Positions 22,081 through 33,940 of a DNA stretch of 64,000 nucleotides are shown here, piece by piece. This stretch comes from Durusdinium trenchii. Lineage: Eukaryota; Sar; Dinophyceae; Suessiales; Symbiodiniaceae. A model generated the notes under the pieces. That model searched no databases. It saw only the letters and a program-made list of their open reading frames with translations, and was not told the origin of the DNA. The DNA is taken from contig CAXAMN010021284.1 in assembly GCA_963970005.1 (NCBI GenBank), forward strand, positions 567,553 through 631,552, read 5' to 3'. Made by a program: the position numbers and the translations under genes. Each line of letters opens with the position of its first letter. Position 1 is the stretch's first letter.

Positions 22081-22979
22081 AGTGAAACGAAAACACTCCA
22101 AGCATATATTTTTGACGCTGACTCATATATATATATTCATGGTAAATCATCTCACATCGTATCGGATCATATGATATGTCATATCATACCGTATATATTA
22201 TATAATATCTATGTCAATTCACTCCGTAGTAGCATGTTGTGGGACACAACATACATCACAACCAACCTCCTTAGTGTCTTACTGAGAATGAAAGCAAGGA
22301 CCATGGACCATGGACGTTCACTTGACTGACTCCGGTGACTCACTCCGTGGGGTCCAACGGAAACAATTCCAAGAAAGTAACGCAAACTCACGTGTTGGTT
22401 GGATCTTTGGTGGGCTGGTGACTGGTGGAAACCTTGTTTTTCGTGTCTTTGGTGTCTTGTTAGTCCACTCTACCGTGGTGTATTCATCACGGTATGACCA
22501 GATGCTGGGAAATGGTCGACACTTTTGCAGGACCAAACGCTACAACTGTTGGTTCCTGGTTCTTAATCCAAAGAAGGCCATCTCCTTGACCAGGGCGAAG
22601 AAGTAGAACTCCTGTAACACACTCTCTTTGGAGAAATGACCGAACTCTTGGCCTCGTGAAAGAAGGATTGTCAGAATGGGGCTGATTGTTTCCCAACCCA
22701 ATCTTGATGGACACTCCAAAAATGGAGTGTTGGTGGGTGACCTATAGACAATGGGAAATTGATGTAAACTACGATATATCATTTCCTGTGGTTTGCAAGT
22801 AGCACCAGACGCTTCCGTTCGGGTCACGAATGGACAACCCTACAGTACTTATACTTAGGTCTTCATTGGCCACTTGGAATACCAACAAACAGGTGGTTTC
22901 CACTTCCATGATTCCTTCAGGGGGTGCAACACATGTGGATTTGGATGCCGATGGGTAATGATGCGCTGCGAGGTTGCAG
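22081..22979. other. No gene seen
   Basis: AT-rich, with TATATATAT near 22125 and palindromic ATATCATA words 22165-22210. Small open frames only. Confidence 0.4.
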
Positions 22980-23090
22980 ATGAGCCGGCGGCGGCCCTAC
23001 GGCGCGCCCTTGCTGGACTTCAGCACCTCGGTTGACGGTACAGGCATGTGTTCCAGCGAGGATCAACGGGAATTTGAAGCTCGGGGCAGT
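22980..23090 (+). CDS. Candidate first exon, starts with ATG
   Basis: ATG at 22980 follows GTTGCAG. 37 codons read MSRRRPYGAPLLDFSTSVDG then MCSSEDQREFEARGS, up to a GTAAAG donor at 23091. Basic start; no signal peptide. Also possible as an internal exon ending at the first G/GTACAG (23037). Confidence 0.4.
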
Positions 23091-25553
23091 GTAAAGTGCG
23101 AGAACCTGCCAGCAAACGAAGGATATTCTATTAGTCTATGTGCGGTCATGTTTGCTCGGTTTGCTGGTTGGACATCGAGAAGCAAAGCATTTCAAATAAG
23201 AATCAAAATAGTGGCTATAGATCGATGGTTTCCTGTTCGGGGTCGAAGCATTGGGCGCAAGGTCGTTCAGTCGTTCGATGGTTTCCTTCAATTCGCTGGA
23301 TCGACGGTGGAAGTGACTGGATCGTTGGGATTTGTTGGGTTCCCAATCCCAGACCTTCCCAGACCAGACTTCCTGGGACGGCCAGGGGTGGTGCCAGCGG
23401 GGTTTTTGGTGGGGTGCCAGCATATATTCCAGTCCCGGTCTGGGAATGGAGATGGTCGATGTCTTCACGGGTTGCGTGACATGACGTCCACACCGGGTCG
23501 TCGTTTTCTCCGGGTCAGCAGTGGTCGGATGGTGCCGTTCGAGGGAACGAACCCAGGCGGAGGTCGTCAGAACGAGCATCGATACATGGGTGAATTCGCA
23601 AAAGAATCGACCGGGACATCGTGAACGAATCAATATAATTGGTGTGGTTTGAAAGCCGGGTTCATCCGGGTTCGATGAATTATGGGTTGAACATGGTTGG
23701 AACATGTTGGAACTGCTTTTTGAGTCGCCGAGCCAGCTCACATGACACCCCTGGTGAACCCCAAATCTAGCCGCTGATGGGACTCTCTTTTGGGTGCGTT
23801 TCTAGAGATTCACAGCTCGTGGCTGGCGCCTAAGGCATCGAGAAGCAGAAGGATTTAAGAGCTGAGGGCGGAGGCAGATCTTCATGGATGGGAGATGATG
23901 GGAGGAACTCGAAGAACGGCCAAGCAGATCCCAGATTTGATGTCCACGGCCAAGCATCCTAACCAATAAGTTACACATTACCCGGGAGCCTACGATCATA
24001 CCTTATAGAATATATGAATGAAGCTTTTGTATCCTTTTGCGAGCACCTCAGCCGCAAAAGATGAAGAGCTCGGCCTCAGGCCGCCGGCTTTGGATTGGTT
24101 CATTACAGATAGTCCAAGGAGTTGTGCATCAAGATTGTCTTTGAATTCAGATGCAAACGGAAGGGTCGTGCACAGACAGAATCAGTTTGCAAGTTAACCT
24201 ATTCGGTCTACGAAGGATACATCGTGGTGCTGGCGGGCTCCATTCCTGGAACCCCGTAGCTAGGCAAACCTTTGTGGACGTTTGGAGGTGAATCACCCCC
24301 ATGTTGATCCATCCTGCGTCTCGCATCTATCCCTAGGGTATAGGAAGGGTCATGGGAGGGTCACCCCATTTTTCTATGAACACCGGGAGTCCTGATCTTC
24401 GCCTCGTTGGACAACCCGGCTTTCGGAGGCTCACCTCAGGCCGACTTCCTTTGCTGTGTGGATGCAGAGCCTGAGAGGCCCGGGTCCGACCCTCAGGCAG
24501 TGCTCGAGTTCACTCCAACACCAGAACTTGGAGACAGCTGGGGATGTCGAATGACTGGACTCCGTGCTGCATGGTATATAATTGTTTCCCTCACGAATTG
24601 GGATCCGACCGAGAAAGACAACGAGCTGCAGGGACTTGCATCCTTAGCTTGAAATGGGTGATATCCCACTGAACTCATCAAGAACAGGAGTTCGTTTGGT
24701 GTTCAGCCCTATTTTCCAGGGATTTCCGGCTCATGGTCGGAGTCGCGGTTTGCGCATGCGAATGCTTGTACCTACCAAAGGCAACACGCGTTTGATCCAG
24801 TGGTCGATCCGTATTGACCCAAGCATTGCATTCGTTCAACATGCCCTGAAGTGACCAGGTCGAGCCCTTTGAAGGCCCAATGAAAGCTCGGGACCTGGGA
24901 CCTCCTTTCTCGCAAAACTGGCTCGGCCACATGGACTCGAGATATTCTGCAGTGCATGTTGAAGCCGGAACTTGTGTGTACATGAGTTGGGAACTTGGGA
25001 TCAAACATGTTTGAACATGTTTTATAGATCCAGTGCAAAAAGAACTTAGATCGACCCAGCCACACAAAAAGAAGACGATAATGCAGACTCCTGATTAATA
25101 AACAGCCACCCCCCCAAATGGTAGGTCAACAAGGTCAAGAAGGTATGAGATACCACTCCATAGGACCATGAAGGATGATACCAGGCTTTGAGGGGATGAG
25201 CTGATGAGCATGAGGCCAGAGTCCGTATAGGAAGCAATGAGTTCATAGTCATAGGAAGCAAGGGATGAGAAGACAAACATGCTCGAGCAAGAGAAGCACT
25301 TGGGATCAGGATCCGACAAACATGCTCAACCCCCAATGCCAGTATAAAGCGTCGTCCCTATAGGGATGGACATCCCTTCTCAGAATGTACAAGTGGACCC
25401 TCCCTTCTCAGAGAGTGGTAGTGGATCCATTTGCTAGTAGAGCCATTGAAGACATTCAATTTGAATACTCTTTTTTGGGGGGGTGTCCCTTACAGCAAGA
25501 CCGTTTTTCACTGGGTACCTTGCTTTTCCCAGCCTTTTCTCGCCATCTTCCAG
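23091..25553. other. No gene seen; long intron or spacer
   Basis: No block combines high GC, a sensible frame and splice borders. Open frames exist on both strands around 23200-23600 and 24400-24650, but none is convincing. Confidence 0.35.
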
Positions 25554-25639
25554 GTGAGTTATCCCCGGGCTCCCGCGGCGCGGCATTCCGCGCCCACCGG
25601 GCTCGCGGGTGCCGGTTTCGCGCGGTTGAGTCAGAGTAG
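25554..25639 (+). CDS. Candidate internal exon, Ala/Arg-rich
   Basis: Very strong acceptor (CTCGCCATCTTCCAG) and AGTAG/GTCTGC donor. Reads VSYPRAPAARHSAPTGLAGA then GFARLSQSR. Very GC-rich against its flanks. Confidence 0.45.
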
Positions 25640-25679
25640 GTCTGCTCAATTCGTGTGCACAGGCGGAGCAACAAAACAT

Positions 25680-25755
25680 CCACGCTCCATGGGACTGGCA
25701 TATACATGCCTGGACCCCGAAAAACACCACCCCAATGTAGGTAAATATGGCCGGC
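25680..25755 (+). repeat. Palindromic dispersed repeat, copy 2
   Basis: CTCCATGGGACTGGCATATA at 25686 followed by GGACCCCGAAAAACACCACC and CCAATGTAGG, as in the other copies. Confidence 0.65.
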
Positions 25756-26931
25756 CAATTGACCTGGAGTGCTTGGGAACACTCCGAAAGAATGGAACCG
25801 TGGATGGCACTGATGTTTTGTTCAGGATCATGTTCCGAGTACCAAACAGCTGACTCGGAGTGAACTCCACTTCCAGGTGAATGACTCGGAGTGTAATTCA
25901 CGTCTTCCTACAGGAGCCGTAAAGACTTTCAGTAGATGATCAGTATATAGTGTGATGCATCCTTCTTGGGAACCAAGCACCTTTATGCGTACTAGCTTAG
26001 TTCAGATTCTTTGTTCAAAACATTGAAACCTTACGGCTCATTGCACAGCCCAAAGAGAGCCTGGGTGTTTGCGCTGCGCAGATGGCATGATTTTTTCCTG
26101 TCAGTTTTAAGCGCAGACATCACAGAGGGGCGAAGCACATCCACGAGGATTGCTACATCGATCAACTCTTCGCGCGCTGAAGCCGCGGCTGAAGCTGGAC
26201 AAAATACACGGGTGAAAAGGACGGCGCTTGGAGTTAGAGCAAAGAGTCATTTTATTGCATTTTTGTGGAAATCGTTACAATATGTTACAATCACGGCAGT
26301 TGCAGTGAATTTGTTTTCTAGTTGCAAGGTCTCCATCATTTCTTCTGTTTTGATTCCCAGGAGAATGAATATTCCCTGGAAGTCAAGTCGACCATTTTAA
26401 GCATGGTCGATCTGGTTTTGTAGTAAACTCCGTAAAAACACCGGTGGTTCGGTTATTAAAACGGTGGTTCGATGTGGTTCGACTTCGGTATTTACGCAGA
26501 TAATCTTAATATATACAGTCAAAAGTCTTTGTTGAAGAACACTTGGACGTGATGAGCAGTGATAGGGCTGTTGAAACAACTTTTCATGACAGATGATTTT
26601 CTATCAAGTTTTAAGCGTTTGTAGTATGAATCCAGTTTGTAGATTTGAGGAGTTGTTTTGTTCGATTGACTGGGCTTTGCTGCGATGGCAGGAATGCTGT
26701 CCCCTCAAAATAGGCGACTTTGATGTAAGGAGGTTTCTGGATGGGCACCAAACATGCTCGTCACCGACTTCAGAAGTTGACATTGCCACGTTGCCCCATC
26801 ACTATGCACCTGTCCAAAACGTCCAAAAACTGGGATGTGGGATTCACCTCAGAAGGTCTTTTTCTACATTATGTGTGGTGCAAACATCGAGTCGTCGGGC
26901 CTTTCACCCTCTCGCGTTCCTCGCGTTTCAG

Positions 26932-27028
26932 TCGCTGGTCGCAGATGTCCATGGGCAAGAGGATCATGCCCGGGAGGCCGCCGGACAAGGCACGGGGAAT
27001 CCGGAGATCGGGGACGTTCGCACGGCCG
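26932..27028 (+). CDS. Candidate internal exon, basic
   Basis: Acceptor CCTCGCGTTTCAG, donor GCCG/GTTCGA. Two open phases; the likelier reads RWSQMSMGKRIMPGRPPDKA then RGIRRSGTFARP. Adjacent downstream is an inverted copy of the palindromic repeat. Confidence 0.4.
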
Positions 27029-27066
27029 GTTCGAATGGAGGCTGATGGAGGCGTTTTTTCGACCAA

Positions 27067-27104
27067 TTGGCATAGATTCCAGTCCCCATGGAGTGTTTGG
27101 TACA
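27067..27104 (-). repeat. Palindromic dispersed repeat, copy 3 (inverted)
   Basis: On the minus strand this reads GTACCAAACACTCCATGGGG then ACTGGAATCTATGCC, a diverged match to the family core. Confidence 0.5.
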
Positions 27105-27696
27105 TAAAGGTTCGATGAGTTCAATCACGAGTTTACAGTTTGGTGATGGTTGGTGTATTTTATATGACATTTTGGGGTGACACACCATTGACTTCTTGAG
27201 AGTGGGTGTGAACAGTTGGCTGATGTTTTCTTGTTTCTGATGTGGGTATGGATATGTATGGATCCAAAATAAGGCCCAGGGTCTCCGGTTTTGAGTCGGC
27301 AGTAGTTTAATTTCTGAATCCTAAGGGTCCAGGACCATCCTGAGGATGTCCTTTAGCTCCAAAGACTTTTGATTGGAAGTACCCTTCACCTGAGGAGGTA
27401 TTTGGATTCTATGGAAAAGTGATCGCTTTCTTCCCAGGATGGGAATCTAAAGAGCAGTGCCTCCCGTTTGACTAGACATGCGACATGGACATGGGGTCCG
27501 TTGCAGATATGGAGGAAGAATACATGGCTTAAGTAGCGTGCAGTAAAACTGCATGCTCAACAGGCATGGCTCATGATCCACATCAGGCAACCCGTAGTAC
27601 CCGTAGAACCATTTCCAAATATAAGTGAAGTATCGAACGACCCGTTTTAAAAGCTCCAGCTCAACAAAAAAGGACGTAATCTTATAACCCGGTCTA

Positions 27697-27776
27697 GTAC
27701 CCAGACACTCCATGGGACTGCCATATATGCCACCCCATTGGGGTGGTTGACTGGGGGTTCAATTGATTGGCAGTCC
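27697..27776 (+). repeat. Palindromic dispersed repeat, copy 4
   Basis: GTACCCAGACACTCCATGGG then ACTGCCATATATGCCACCCC, with an inner hairpin ACCACCCC/GGGGTGGT and a terminal GGCAGTCC that echoes the left arm inverted. Confidence 0.65.
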
Positions 27777-27874
27777 GTCCTGGCCCAGACGGGGCGTGTT
27801 TGGGGTATACTATGCTGCAAGGGATCGATCTCCGATTCTCTCTCCGTTTTTCCAAACGCGCGCGCGCGCGCCAG

Positions 27875-27974
27875 GGCTCCTTCCCCTTGGACCACTTCAG
27901 CGAGTGCTCCGATCTGAAGGCGGCGGACGGCTCGCGCGGGGTTCGCAGGGTCTGTGGGGGGCCTCCTGCGATAG
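27875..27974 (+). CDS. Candidate internal exon, unknown protein
   Basis: Acceptor CGCGCGCGCCAG after a (GC)n run, donor ATAG/GTGAAC. Reads GSFPLDHFSECSDLKAADGS then RGVRRVCGGPPAIG. Confidence 0.4.
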
Positions 27975-28550
27975 GTGAACCCATTTTGGAGAAGTCAACA
28001 GTCAACTGATATGTCAAGAACCCATGTAATTGGGACATTTAGTTCGGGGGAATTCCTCGATTTCGTTGGGATCTTGAAAGGATCAGATTGAATTGTACTC
28101 ATTGAGGGTTGGCTTGACGGTGCCAGTAAGCCTTTTTCAGATGGTGCGGTCACGGCGTCCATCAGAATCAGTTCAGACTGAACATGGGAAGTCCTTGGAA
28201 CACCACGGTATGGAGCGGAAGCGGATTAGGTTACCACTTCCTTGACCATGTCCACCATACACGTAGACCTTTGCGGATGATCTTCTGCACGTCAGACCGA
28301 ACGAAAAGAGACACCTGCCGATATATAGACACTTCCTGTATTCACTCATGCTTCTCCGACATGATGTTCTTTCCATGTTGAGAAATTCGTTCTTTCGGGC
28401 ATGATTTCTGCTGTCGCAAGAAACATAGAAAGACCCAATAAACACCATTCAATCCGGAACCACAAGCCACTGGTCCCGCCACTTGACCAGTCGAAATTCA
28501 ACCTGCCAATTCCACCCTGCTTTCGCCTTGCTGGACTTCCTGAGAAACAG

Positions 28551-28641
28551 AAACGACTCGCTCCAGGAGGAGTACCTCAGGTGTTTGAAGGACGGAGAGG
28601 GACGAGTTTCGGCGGACGAATCGACAGAACAGAACGGCGCT
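28551..28641 (+). CDS. Candidate exon, acidic
   Basis: Between TGAGAAACAG and GCT/GTTTAC. The best phase reads NDSLQEEYLRCLKDGEGRVS then ADESTEQNGA, a soluble, helix-prone sequence. Confidence 0.4.
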
Positions 28642-30227
28642 GTTTACGTGTAACTCGACGAGGTGACGTGGGAAGACATTGAGATTGAACATAGATTGAA
28701 CAGTTTTGGAAGAGATGAGTCAGTTCATGGACATTAGACATGACATGAGTCAGTTCATGTTTAAGAGATTCACATAACCACCTTCTCAGGTATACTGAAA
28801 ACCCACATAAAACGTATATACAGACATATGATGATGCTAAATCACGTGTCGAATACCAACATAGGGGTTCAGAGTTCGGGAAGCTCCGAGCCGCCGAAGG
28901 GGATGGATCGGTCCTGAGAACGAAACCAAGAAGACATGCATTGGTTTAACGGAACATCTATATGAGCCACGGTCAAAACATGCGAAGACCACTTTAGTAA
29001 AGAGGGGTAGGTTTGTGCACAAAACCCTGCAAAAGGATAAGGTCCACCTCAAAACCGATGACGTCCATTTTTTGTTGAAGAAGAATAGGGAGTTTTGACC
29101 GTCCCTCATATAGGAAACCGTGGCTTTGTCACTGCAAAAGGATGGGATTCCTGTAGATGTTCCCTTAAACCAATTCTGGGAATATAACTTGCTGTGGCGT
29201 GAAAAATTGCTTGAGACCCTGGCTTAGCCTCGCTTAGGACAAAAACCTGGCAGTCAGTGTGTTGAAACCCCTGGCAGTGGCAGTTCGCCATTTTCGAGGG
29301 TCACTTGTGACGTCAAATCTTCCTCCACTGAACCATGGGCATGGCACGACGTCTCAAACAGATTTTGCTTGGCAGATTCCCTAGGCCCTATAGTTTGACA
29401 ACACATCACACTGGAGGAGAACAAGCACGACAACATGTCTTGCAGATACCTTTCGAAGAAGTGCCCCCCTGTAAAACCAAACCTTGAAGAGCGGAGAATT
29501 CGCTATCCGCTGCCTGACCCTTGTCTTGGGCCGGCATCGGGGTGACGTAGGAAGTGGAGGTCGACTTCCATCAACCTACACATTGGGTTTATCATGGTCT
29601 ATCTATCTGATTCAATGTAACACCCTTGTCAGGTCCTTTGTTTCTAGAAATCAGCATCCACTGTCAGATACAATAGTTGCAAGCAACAGGACTTGGACAA
29701 CACATGGGTGATGTGTTATATATATATATATATTATATACACACGTATGACTCATCGATCGTTGGAGCAAAACATGGTTTGTATGCCGCTTTAAGAAACC
29801 GACAACATGAGTGGCTGCACCAACGGCAGATCAACACAGACATACGTATATCCCATACACTCCCTCACGAAGAGAAGCTTTTCAGGATATCAAACAGCGC
29901 TTGAGAAAGAACTTAGAGATAAGATGCATTTGTCCAGCTGTACAATCACACTACATATATACTCAATTTGTTTTATGAGTTTTATGTTGATCAGATTGGC
30001 TTGACTTCGCAGTCGTTGTGATTCTAAGAATGATGACCCCCAAAGAACAAAGCTGCGAGTTCCCGTCAAACACATTGTTATTGGTATCTTTCTACTTGGA
30101 AATCACCAAACAATCTCCATTTTTCAACACTTCATTCCACCCTTGCAATTCACATGCCATCGACCAAGCCGCAGAATACACAGCTGTTCACCGGTGTTTC
30201 TCGGCCCTCGTCACAAGGTACCTCCAG
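28642..30227. other. No gene seen
   Basis: AT-rich spacer with a TA run at about 29719-29736. No supported coding block. Confidence 0.4.
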
Positions 30228-30330
30228 TGTCGCATGGACAGAAACCTCATGAGACGGGAGCCGATGAAGTCCTTGGGCTTCACCGAAGAGGCCCCGGTCA
30301 TCTCGGCCGCGAGAGGCTTCACCGAGTCAG
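30228..30330 (+). CDS. Candidate internal exon, unknown protein
   Basis: Acceptor GGTACCTCCAG and donor GTCAG/GTCCGC. Reads CRMDRNLMRREPMKSLGFTE then EAPVISAARGFTES. Confidence 0.4.
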
Positions 30331-31166
30331 GTCCGCTCCAAGTGTTTGGTGCGTGTGCTGCGTGGTCGGTCTGGAGCGGAGGATGCCGAGTTGGCCCAGT
30401 TTGAAGTGCAAAAAGAACTTACTTAAGTCAAACATCGTTTCGAAAGGTACTACCCGGCCTCGCTTGAGCTAGCATGTTAGATCTAAGTATGATTGATTTA
30501 GTCCAAAAAAGTCCAAGTCAGGGGTTGGCAGAGGCGACAGAAACTTGTTGGGGGGAATACTCCCACTCCCACCCTTTTAGCTTCCACTGGTGGGGTGATT
30601 CAAGTTGGAGAGACTATTACTCTCCATGAGAGTGTAATGAAGATGTGCTGCTGTGTTACTTGCAACTGCAGTAGAGATCCGACGATTCCTCAAAGGATTA
30701 CCAAGCCTTTTCTAGGGACTGTGACTGGGGCAAACACACAGTTGACAGGCGGGTTTGTTAATGTTAGACTGCGATCTAGTATGTGGTCCCATCAGTAATA
30801 TTCATTCATGTGTACTTCCTCTATAATTTCCAGTGGGATGGTCAATCTGAAGGATTGGACGAATCGAATGTGGAATTCTATGTAGTACAGGCATGTTAGA
30901 TGTTAATGTCTCCAACTTGCTCGTAACAAAACTCAGCGGCCGAAGATCTACGAACTCCAGCAGAGCAGGACAGAAATTATGCATTGACTCAAGTTCAGTT
31001 GAGGAAACGAATCTCACAAGTTCACAAACAGTCGGGATCCAATCATACCCTCTCAGGTTCGGTACTTGGACCCTCCTGGCACCTACATAGCAGTGTCTCC
31101 AATCACCTTCTGCTACTTGGATCCCTATTTGGCAAACACCGCAACACCGGAAACACCGGTGCGCAG

Positions 31167-31301
31167 GAGACGAAGCCCAAGCCAGCGCGGAAAAAGAACA
31201 AGACCAAGACCAAAGAGGAGAGCCACACTGCAGGGACCGCTTTCCAAGCCACTGAGATGTCTTGAGTCTGACTCAGCCGGCCGAGAGTGCGGCTTCGTCC
31301 G
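31167..31301 (+). CDS. Candidate exon, Lys/Arg-rich
   Basis: After GGTGCGCAG. One phase reads ETKPKPARKKNKTKTKEESH and stops at TGA 31262-31264 (terminal exon). Another stays open to CCG/GTGACT and reads RSPSQRGKRTRPRPKRRATL. Either is basic, as in nuclear proteins. Phase undecided. Confidence 0.35.
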
Positions 31302-31915
31302 GTGACTTGGCCTCGTCCGGCCTTTCCAGTCCACAAGCGAGGTTGGCAGGTTGGAGAGCGAAGGAAGGTGTTTCACACGGGAGAGACCAAGGAGGACCGA
31401 ACGACCCTTCCCTCCGTTGGGTGGGCGAGAATGCTCACCCGGAGCGTGGACCTGCGCAGTGGCCGATTCGGTCATATTCGGGTCATGGTCGGTGGTCTTG
31501 CGCAAGGTACCCCGGTTCTATTTGACCCGTGGCACAGACGCCTAGCTATGATGTATCTCTGACTGGTGGATATTGAGTGGTGTTCAAATCCAAAGCGATT
31601 TTGGGCTCACAAACCCTCTTCTTTGCTTTCTCTTTTCTTTAAAACACGCCTGCAGACGATAACATGTAAATTGATGCAGTCCGAAATGTCTATGATGCCT
31701 GTTCAGCTTCTTTCACGCATGATGTTTGTATACCAGCTGCTTCCAACGGGTCACTAATGGACAACCGTACTACTTATAGGTCTCCAGACAGGACACCCAT
31801 TGGAAGCGCAGGGATTGGAGCACCATGAACATGTCAACATCTCAAGCAGCCACCACGACGGCTGTGGACTTCGGATGGTTTGGAAAGCGGGTCAGGTCCC
31901 GAAGCCCAGTTGCAG

Positions 31916-31978
31916 AGGCCCTATTCACCACTCTGTCAGCGTTCCAGCTGCCGGGCGAAGCGGCGAAGACGCTGTGGG
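31916..31978 (+). CDS. Candidate exon, unknown protein
   Basis: Bounded by CAGTTGCAG and TGGG/GTGTTC. Reads EALFTTLSAFQLPGEAAKTL, an ordered-looking segment. Confidence 0.4.
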
Positions 31979-32240
31979 GTGTTCCTTCTCCCCCCCTACT
32001 ATCCCCAAAGAAATCCAGGAATCCACCCAAACCTGTTCGTTAGGACTGGACCCTCCTGGCATGTATGACAGACCCAAGTGTTGTCGACATCACCACCTGA
32101 GCGGGGGGGTGTAGGCCGTGATCCATATAGGGCATAGAGCCATTGAGGACTTGAGCAAGGCCAAACACCTTCCATAAGATGAACTATAAGTAAAGGCATT
32201 TATAAAGGCCTTGTCATATGGAACTTTGGCGTAAGCAAAA

Positions 32241-32309
32241 ATGAGCGCCTGGTGCCTGGTGCTGGCCGCCGTGATGATCACGCCCATGTGCCCGCTTGGC
32301 AGGAGGAGG
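32241..32309 (+). CDS. Candidate first exon encoding a signal-peptide-like start
   Basis: ATG 32241 opens 23 codons beginning MSAWCLVLAAVMITPMCPLG, a hydrophobic leader, then a basic end and donor GG/GTTGGG. It suggests the start of a secreted or membrane protein gene. The continuation is unknown, though the hydrophobic exon at 32886 is a candidate. Confidence 0.4.
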
Positions 32310-32885
32310 GTTGGGTGGTCGGCGTCGATGGTGGGAAATCCCAGAGACACGACACGGAAGTCACCAAAGACCCGGGACCTGGGAACTGAAAGAATTGGGT
32401 TCCTCTTCAGAGGAAACGACACGAGTTCAAGCCGAAACGATTTGGTCGGTTCCAGTAGGGTGAGATTCTGTGAGAACATCTTCCTAAGTCATCTTCCTAT
32501 ATACCTTTAGGACTTTAGGAAGTAGCATGTCATGGGCTGACACATCGGGATGAATGACAGCAGGTCAATCTCGACCCCTGGTCCCGTTTCCAAGCACCAA
32601 TGAACGAGTCGTTCGTCAGCTCGGCTCGGCGCATCATTTGATCAACGGCTCCCGGACTGGACGCAGACCCACACCATTCCAAACCTCTCGTTGATGCAAA
32701 GACCTGGAAGTCATAGGAACAGAAACTGATGTTCCAAAAACACATGGTGTTTTCCCTTCAGGATCCATCTCCGCAATCACCAGGGTGTGCTGGTTGAAGC
32801 ACCCATGTTTCATATCTCGAAGCACTTGGTGTTGCAGTGTGATTGGACCAGGCGACTGAGGGAGGGAAGTCTTCAACGCTGGCAG

Positions 32886-32952
32886 CGCTGCCATGGCAGT
32901 TCACTGCGTTCACCCTTTTCAACCTGATCCGGGCAGCCGTTTTCACGGCTCC
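32886..32952 (+). CDS. Candidate exon, hydrophobic
   Basis: After CAACGCTGGCAG and before CC/GTCGGA. Reads LPWQFTAFTLFNLIRAAVFT, possibly a membrane-associated helix. Confidence 0.35.
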
Positions 32953-33090
32953 GTCGGATGGTTTTTGTTTACAAGGAAACACCACTTACTGTAAACACAA
33001 CTTTGCTGTTTCAGCCCAAAAACCAATTCCATGAGGCTCCAACCAGGCTCGCAGGCTCCCAACGGACTCCTCACCGGTCCGAACATCCAG

Positions 33091-33139
33091 CCCAAGTCCG
33101 AGGCATTCGACCCGAGCGGAGCAACGAGTGGCGAAGGCG
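33091..33139 (+). CDS. Candidate mini-exon
   Basis: Between GAACATCCAG and GCG/GTGCGT. Reads PKSEAFDPSGATSGEG. Confidence 0.3.
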
Positions 33140-33596
33140 GTGCGTTTTTGTGACGGATCGGTGCAGCGGATCGGAGCGGCGAGGGGAGGGACCCCACATG
33201 GTACGGTATAGGGTGAGGTTGGGAAAATACCCCATATCTTCCCTATGCCGCGTCGAAAGACACTAGCCTGTATGCCGAAAACATATCGTCCCTATCTGTT
33301 TGCACCTGGTCTTTGGTTCAATCCGAATCGTGGATCGCATCAGTATCTGCCTTCTTTTTCAGCAGATAGCATCAGCCTTGCTGCCTCTTGCGGCTTCGAC
33401 CCAGCCAAGTTGTGGACATCCACTCACCTGTCAACCATCCGGACCTTCCAACAGTGTTTGAAGGTCTTCTCAGCCACCTGGGTGTCTGTGTGTGTATGTT
33501 TAAACAGGGAGACACCCTTTCTCGCCCCTGGCTGAGTAGACTGGTCCATTTCCCAAACCATGGGCGTGGATCGACTGTGCCAGACCCACTTTGATC

Positions 33597-33660
33597 AACA
33601 TCCGCGCCTTCATGGGTGACGGCAAGAAGGAGAAGTCGAAGAGAGGAAGTCAAACCCAGG
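33597..33660 (+). CDS. Candidate exon, basic
   Basis: Reads INIRAFMGDGKKEKSKRGSQ and ends at an ACCCAG border. No clear donor GT follows directly, so the call is weak. Confidence 0.25.
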
Positions 33661-33940
33661 AGGTGATAGCAGTCAGCCGATCTGCTTGGACACTATTGAA
33701 CTCTATGGCTGGACTCTACGATTTTTTGTGGTCATGCCATTCACTGTTTTTTGGCTGCTATATTATAGTCTGCTATATTATAGTTGGGTGAGGGTGCACC
33801 CTATTGACAAGTCAAACACATTTGGTCGTGGACGTTCGCAATGTCAACATCTTACTTTGGTGTGTACGTTCCTGGGTGTGGTTCCAGCTATTTTTCGCAT
33901 GTTCAACTGATGGTCCTTCGTATCGTAGGTTAAAACGAGG

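Larger units (their letters stand above)
18997..22081 (+). mobile_element. Possible DNA transposon bounded by short direct repeats
   Basis: The word AAAACGATAGGGGACTGA occurs at about 18999-19016 and again at 22059-22076, flanking the transposase-like gene. A partial third copy (AAAACGATAGGG) is at 22011-22022. At the left end an inverted ATAGGGG/CCCCTAT pair spans 19005-19035. The arrangement suggests element ends, but target-site duplications were not found. Confidence 0.4.
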
